Below are positions 63,001 to 64,000 of a stretch of DNA of 64,000 nt, in pieces. Source of the stretch: Lingula anatina. Lineage: Eukaryota > Brachiopoda > Lingulata > Lingulida > Lingulidae. A program made the position numbers and the translations under genes. The DNA is taken from NCBI RefSeq assembly GCF_001039355.2, contig NW_019775869.1, forward strand, positions 1 through 64,000, given 5' to 3'. Numbering within the stretch: the first letter of the stretch is position 1; every line of letters begins with the position of its first letter. The notes under the pieces were generated by a model, which saw nothing but the letters and a program-made list of their open reading frames with translations, was not told where the DNA came from and searched no databases.

Positions 63001-63951
63001 TAATAAATAAAATAAACACCCAAAGCTTATCAGTTCTACCAACATGTTCCAGCTGCCATAAGAAAAAGAGATAAATATACTTTTATTCATAAAATATATG
63101 AAACTGTACCAAAAAAAAACGGAAACCATAAATGATGTACAGAAGGACATGGAGAGAAACTTTCTTTGATACGGATAAACTTTACTATCATAATAAAGTA
63201 TTTTTGATATGAAAAAAGACTTTATTATGATAATCACAAGTGACAAATGAGGGAACTATTTAAACTTTAACTGTAGTATATTTGACCTAAAAGGTTTATT
63301 AAAAGTTTGAAGTGAATCTGTATTGGAAGGGTGGTTACTCATATGGCTGCCCAAAGTTATGAAATAGTATCTTCCTATACTTTATTAGTCTTCATAAGAA
63401 CTAGGGCTTCCAAAACTTCCATCATCAAATGTCACTGAAACTGAAACTCTCATTCTATCCTTAAAAATAACTGCACAAACTTAGTATTAAAGCAATGTTA
63501 TGTTAACTTACAGAAGTCCTATCAATGGTTTCAATTGAGGAAGAGCTGAGGTTGAAGGCATCTTTGACACTCAGCTTGTTGTTGTCCTTGCAGGAAATCT
63601 CATGGGGTGATCCGTGTGGCGTTGCCGCTGGTGTTGCTGCAGGGGTGGCCGCAGTGTGAGTGATTATAGGAGGGGGATATTTAGGAGCCTCGGGGTGTTG
63701 GCAGCAAGGATCTTCTTTAGTGACAGAGACAGCAGGGGGTGGTAGAGCTAACATTTTGGCTGTAAGAGATGACACAAAGTCCTGATGAGTTGGAGAGTTA
63801 GGACGAGAAGGCAAAGGAGTAGGTACAGTGTGTGTGATGATAGGAAGGGCAAGTGAGGGAGAGCTGCCACAGGAGAGACAGGGAGTGCCCTTAGAAAGGT
63901 TTCCCTCTTTGATGTTACACCAAGCTGAAGTGGAAGTGCAAAGAAGTTTAG
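39918..63951 (-). CDS. Cav3: T-type voltage-gated calcium channel alpha-1 subunit (Cav3), 3' half
   Basis: Nineteen constitutive exons plus three probable cassette exons, all minus strand, with matched phases. With all cassettes included they give about 1,541 residues plus a stop. Order: II-III linker (63951-59240), domain III S1-S6 (59020-54403), domain IV S1-S6 (52558-47660), C-terminal tail (47659-39918). T-type identity rests on the pore aspartates SKDGW (III) and TGDNW (IV) of the EEDD signature, [14 protein letters not shown] after IIIS6, the short basic III-IV linker ([10 protein letters not shown]), [20 protein letters not shown] in IVS4, and [16 protein letters not shown] after IVS6. 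T-type channels are low-voltage-activated, plasma-membrane Ca channels for pacemaking and burst firing; this role is inferred from family. Domains I-II and the N-terminus lie off the right edge. Confidence 0.95.
40104..40250 (-). repeat. Coding tandem repeat, seven 21-bp units
   Basis: Seven consecutive 7-residue units in the Cav3 tail: [49 protein letters not shown]. The serine at position 4 is invariant. A 21-bp in-frame minisatellite. Confidence 0.85.
41231..42621 (-). other. Cav3 last intron (1.4 kb)
   Basis: AT-rich intron carrying a foldback MITE at 42255-42475. No other features seen. Confidence 0.8.
42255..42475. mobile_element. Foldback MITE, family A copy 4
   Basis: Left end GGCTGTATTCCCAGAG and right end CTCTGGAAATGGGGTC, with TTA flanking both sides, as expected for a 3-bp TTA target duplication. 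Shares GCCTACTACAAGCTGTAAGG, GGGTAATT, CGCTCGGCTGAC and the GATCGATCTA boxes with copy 3. Located in the last Cav3 intron. Confidence 0.78.
42622..42651 (-). CDS. Cav3: Cav3 candidate 30-nt microexon, C-terminal tail
   Basis: 30 nt between acceptor TACTAACATTGATTGCAG (consensus branch point TACTAAC close to the AG) and donor GTAAAT. In the frame set by its neighbours it is phase 1-1 and reads [10 protein letters not shown], with no stop. Inclusion changes SP-K-CVTT to [17 protein letters not shown]. Evidence is weaker than for the 33-nt exon because the polypyrimidine tract is poor. Confidence 0.42.
42652..43356 (-). other. Cav3 intron (0.7 kb)
   Basis: AT-rich; it contains a TACTAAC branch-point-like sequence just before the candidate 30-nt microexon. 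Confidence 0.6.
43357..43477 (-). CDS. Cav3: Cav3 exon: C-terminal tail
   Basis: 121-nt exon (acceptor TTTCCCAG, donor GTGAGT), ending in phase 1. Encodes [20 protein letters not shown], then [20 protein letters not shown]. Identified by splice signals and phase; RKQYSLPS is a possible basophilic phosphosite. Confidence 0.85.
43691..43792 (-). CDS. Cav3: Cav3 exon: charged helix after IVS6
   Basis: 102-nt phase 0-0 exon (acceptor TTTTATAG, donor GTACAT). Encodes [20 protein letters not shown], then [14 protein letters not shown]. Homologous to the ESNKEAKEEAELEAELE helix of vertebrate T-type channels. Confidence 0.94.
43793..46912 (-). other. Cav3 intron (3.1 kb)
   Basis: AT-rich; no recognised exon or mobile element. 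Confidence 0.8.
46913..46945 (-). CDS. Cav3: Cav3 probable 33-nt microexon, proximal C-terminus
   Basis: 33 nt between acceptor TTGTTATGCATTCAG, preceded by a 20-nt CT-rich tract, and donor GTAGCT. Phase 0-0 and open: it encodes [11 protein letters not shown]. It would insert 11 residues with four consecutive aspartates between MKHLE (end of IVS6) and ESNK (start of the tail helix). Vertebrate Cav3 proteins join MKHLEESNK directly, so the exon looks like a lineage-specific or optional insertion. Supported by splice signals and phase only. Confidence 0.6.
46946..47659 (-). other. Cav3 intron (0.71 kb) upstream of the 33-nt microexon
   Basis: AT-rich intron that ends in a strong CT-rich tract (TTCTTTCTCTCTCTCTTTCT) directly before the microexon acceptor. 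Confidence 0.7.
47660..47815 (-). CDS. Cav3: Cav3 exon: IVS6
   Basis: 156-nt, 52-codon phase 0-0 exon (acceptor GTATTATAG, donor GTGAGG). Encodes [20 protein letters not shown], then [20 protein letters not shown] and [12 protein letters not shown]. It is the last transmembrane helix; the cysteine-rich loop precedes it. Confidence 0.96.
47816..48289 (-). other. Cav3 intron (0.47 kb)
   Basis: AT-rich intron. Nothing notable. Confidence 0.85.
48290..48411 (-). CDS. Cav3: Cav3 exon: domain IV pore loop (selectivity Asp)
   Basis: 122-nt exon (acceptor GGTTTTCCAG, donor GTATAA). With one base from the previous exon it reads [20 protein letters not shown], then [20 protein letters not shown]. The Asp of TGDNW is the domain IV selectivity residue of T-type channels. 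Confidence 0.96.
48412..48758 (-). other. Cav3 intron (0.35 kb)
   Basis: AT-rich intron with phase 1 junctions. Nothing notable. Confidence 0.85.
48759..48908 (-). CDS. Cav3: Cav3 exon: IV S4-S5 linker and S5
   Basis: 150-nt exon (acceptor CTCATTCCAG, donor GTAAGT). Encodes [40 protein letters not shown], then LGVELFGRL. Nearly identical to vertebrate T-type IVS5. Confidence 0.96.
48909..51205 (-). other. Cav3 intron (2.3 kb)
   Basis: AT-rich intron between the IVS4 and IVS5 exons. Several short unrelated reading frames; no recognised feature. Confidence 0.85.
51206..51336 (-). CDS. Cav3: Cav3 exon: IVS3 and IVS4 voltage sensor
   Basis: 131-nt exon (acceptor CTTGAATAG, donor GTAAAC). Encodes [20 protein letters not shown], the S3-S4 loop and S4 with [31 protein letters not shown] is invariant in T-type IVS4. 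The S4 charges continue into the next exon. Confidence 0.96.
51337..52084 (-). other. Cav3 intron (0.75 kb)
   Basis: Contains a (GT)n microsatellite at 51688-51710. Otherwise AT-rich without features. Confidence 0.85.
52085..52194 (-). CDS. Cav3: Cav3 exon: IVS2
   Basis: 110-nt exon (acceptor TTTTTCAG, donor GTAAAA). Encodes [20 protein letters not shown], then [16 protein letters not shown]; the FVxEAxLKxxAxGFxR motif of IVS2. Confidence 0.95.
52407..52558 (-). CDS. Cav3: Cav3 exon: IVS1
   Basis: 152-nt exon (acceptor GTTTATTCCAG, donor GTAAGA). Encodes [20 protein letters not shown], then [20 protein letters not shown] and [11 protein letters not shown]. The S/RLLVHxxV and [11 protein letters not shown] motifs are T-type IVS1. 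Confidence 0.96.
52559..54402 (-). other. Cav3 intron in the III-IV linker (1.8 kb)
   Basis: Contains an (AT)n microsatellite (54025-54078), a G-run near 53232 and a C-run near 52995. Vertebrate Cav3 genes splice alternative exons at this point; no in-phase cassette was found here by eye. Confidence 0.85.
54025..54078. repeat. (AT)n microsatellite
   Basis: About 54 bp of alternating A/T in the III-IV linker intron; likely length-variable. Confidence 0.92.
54403..54619 (-). CDS. Cav3: Cav3 exon: IIIS6 and III-IV linker
   Basis: 217-nt exon (acceptor TTGATTTCAG, donor GTTAGT), ending in phase 1. Encodes IIIS6 ([20 protein letters not shown]), then [13 protein letters not shown] and a highly charged helix ([21 protein letters not shown]), the T-type III-IV linker. 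Confidence 0.96.
54774..54863 (-). CDS. Cav3: Cav3 exon: domain III pore loop (selectivity Asp)
   Basis: 90-nt exon (acceptor ATTACCAG, donor GTGATT). Encodes [20 protein letters not shown], then [10 protein letters not shown]. The aspartate in SKDGW is the domain III residue of the EEDD T-type selectivity filter (Glu in high-voltage-activated channels). Confidence 0.97.
55152..55283 (-). CDS. Cav3: Cav3 exon: domain III S5-P extracellular turret
   Basis: 132-nt, 44-codon exon (acceptor TTTCAG, donor GTAATG). Encodes [20 protein letters not shown], then [20 protein letters not shown] and NLGQ. Two cysteines probably form an extracellular disulphide, and NRT is a potential N-glycosylation sequon. 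Confidence 0.95.
55284..55659 (-). other. Cav3 intron (0.38 kb)
   Basis: AT-rich intron. Nothing notable. Confidence 0.85.
55660..55786 (-). CDS. Cav3: Cav3 exon: III S4-S5 linker and S5
   Basis: 127-nt exon (acceptor CTTATTTCAG, donor GTGAGT). Encodes [20 protein letters not shown], then [20 protein letters not shown] and GVQ, the domain III S5 helix. Confidence 0.96.
55787..57389 (-). other. Cav3 intron (1.6 kb)
   Basis: AT-rich intron between IIIS4 and IIIS5. It contains an (ATT)n microsatellite at 56786-56808 and a (CAA)n microsatellite at 57322-57343. Confidence 0.85.
57390..57574 (-). CDS. Cav3: Cav3 exon: IIIS3 and IIIS4 voltage sensor
   Basis: 185-nt exon (acceptor TTTTCCCAG, donor GTGAGT). 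Encodes the S2-S3 loop, S3 ([20 protein letters not shown]) and S4 with arginines every third residue ([13 protein letters not shown]). These are the gating charges of domain III. Confidence 0.96.
57575..57997 (-). other. Cav3 intron (0.42 kb)
   Basis: AT-rich intron. Nothing notable. Confidence 0.85.
57998..58066 (-). CDS. Cav3: Cav3 exon: IIIS2
   Basis: A small 69-nt, phase 0-0 exon (acceptor TATTTGTAG, donor GTAAGA). Encodes [20 protein letters not shown] and TVK, matching the T-type IIIS2 SNYxFTAVFxxEMTVK. Confidence 0.95.
58067..58639 (-). other. Cav3 intron (0.57 kb)
   Basis: AT-rich intron between the IIIS1 and IIIS2 exons. Nothing notable. Confidence 0.85.
58640..58763 (-). CDS. Cav3: Cav3 exon: IIIS1
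   Basis: 124-nt exon behind a long T-rich acceptor, with donor GTGAGT. It encodes [20 protein letters not shown], then [20 protein letters not shown]. The [10 protein letters not shown] motif of IIIS1 is family-diagnostic. Confidence 0.96.
58932..59020 (-). CDS. Cav3: Cav3 exon: pre-IIIS1 cysteine/tryptophan segment
   Basis: 89-nt exon (acceptor CTCTCTCCAG, donor GTAAGT). It encodes [20 protein letters not shown], then [10 protein letters not shown], matching the conserved CxxP-CxKxxEYWxxYLFxPxNR lead-in of T-type domain III. Confidence 0.95.
59240..59627 (-). CDS. Cav3: Cav3 exon: distal II-III linker with Asn-Ser repeats
   Basis: 388-nt exon (acceptor TTTTCTTTTAG, donor GTAAGT), ending in phase 0. 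Encodes a hydrophilic stretch with about six loose copies of a 9-11-residue unit centred on NS plus a hydrophobic residue ([32 protein letters not shown]), then an acidic end ([20 protein letters not shown]). The acidic stretch immediately precedes the cysteine-rich lead-in to domain III. Confidence 0.88.
59628..60478 (-). other. Cav3 intron (0.85 kb)
   Basis: AT-rich intron following the candidate cassette. No notable feature. Confidence 0.75.
60479..60607 (-). CDS. Cav3: Cav3 probable cassette exon, 129 nt, II-III linker
   Basis: Acceptor TTTCTTTTCTCAG and donor GTATAC bound 129 nt (43 codons) that stay open in the required frame and enter and leave in phase 2, so it can be included or skipped without shifting the frame. 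It encodes [20 protein letters not shown], then [19 protein letters not shown]. There is no homology support; evidence is splice sites, phase symmetry and linker-like composition. Confidence 0.55.
60608..62150 (-). other. Cav3 intron (1.5 kb)
   Basis: AT-rich, no recognised feature other than a T-run near 61150. If the cassette exon at 60479 is skipped, the intron runs from 62150 to 59628. Confidence 0.8.
62151..62398 (-). CDS. Cav3: Cav3 exon: II-III linker, Ser-rich with PKA-type site
   Basis: 248-nt exon (acceptor TTAAATTCCAG, donor GTGAGT), phase 0 in and 2 out. It encodes [20 protein letters not shown], then [17 protein letters not shown], an acidic [13 protein letters not shown] stretch and a PSPSPSQ end. 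RRTSS fits a basophilic kinase (PKA-type) consensus, and the acidic stretch fits CK2-type sites. Both are motif-level inferences. Confidence 0.9.
62399..63511 (-). other. Cav3 intron in the II-III linker (1.1 kb)
   Basis: AT-rich intron between linker exons. No exon or mobile element was recognised. Confidence 0.85.
63512..63951 (-). CDS. Cav3: Cav3 exon: II-III linker, Pro/Ser/Thr-rich
   Basis: 440-nt exon between acceptor TTTCTGTTTCAG and donor GTAAGT. It carries two leading bases of a split codon and then 146 codons. It encodes a disordered Pro/Ala/Thr/Ser-rich segment with the hexamer PIITHT twice and an [12 protein letters not shown] run. Low intrinsic conservation; assigned to the II-III linker because domain III follows downstream with no domain II between. 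Confidence 0.85.
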
Positions 63952-64000
63952 CTGAAACAGAAATAATCAGACTGTTTTATTGTAGATAGTCAAGGAACAC

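Noticed and set aside
1-64000. CRISPR arrays, operons, phage or bacterial mobile genes
   Set aside because: Gene structure, introns and channel/ankyrin genes are clearly eukaryotic; no spaced identical repeats of CRISPR type were seen.

Overview
This is a eukaryotic (metazoan) genomic window with two multi-exon genes, both on the minus strand. Exons are short, bounded by GT-AG sites, and embedded in long AT-rich introns with MITEs, microsatellites and draft-assembly gaps. The protein sequences point to an invertebrate bilaterian, most plausibly an invertebrate deuterostome or a lophotrochozoan. I cannot name the species.

Region 1 (1-32.2 kb) is the 5' part of a CASKIN (CASK-interacting protein) orthologue. 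Seven coding exons splice in frame into 242 codons from a strong-context ATG at 32225 to the sixth ankyrin repeat at 438. The SH3, SAM and proline-rich parts lie off the left edge. Intron 1 is about 11.8 kb. The introns carry foldback MITEs, a 97-N gap and two single-N joins with repeated flanks that look like assembly artefacts. One of these, an exact 731-bp duplication, lies in intron 4.

Region 2 (32.2-39.9 kb) is the intergenic space. It begins with a probable CASKIN promoter (a palindromic CRE and an ETS-type site). It is otherwise a patchwork of diverged direct duplications, a nested MITE-in-MITE, an A91 tract, a 62-bp perfect inverted repeat and one exon-like orphan ORF.

Region 3 (39.9-64 kb) is the 3' half of a T-type voltage-gated calcium channel alpha-1 gene (Cav3; orthologue of vertebrate CACNA1G/H/I). 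I assembled 19 constitutive coding exons with consistent phases: the II-III linker, domain III S1-S6, the III-IV linker, domain IV S1-S6 and the cytoplasmic tail ending at the stop at 39918. Domains I and II lie off the right edge. Three further exons, all multiples of 3 nt and phase-symmetric (129, 33 and 30 nt), look like optional cassettes in the II-III linker and C-terminal tail. The tail ends in Ser-Glu-Val, a class I PDZ-ligand pattern, and carries seven copies of a 7-residue repeat.

CASKIN and Cav3 are also linked in human (CASKIN1 and CACNA1H on 16p13.3; CASKIN2 and CACNA1G on 17q), so their adjacency here probably reflects old linkage. I found no prokaryote-type system, CRISPR, tRNA, rRNA or reverse-transcriptase gene. 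The most novel material is the set of in-phase microexons in the Cav3 tail and the nested MITE history between the genes.
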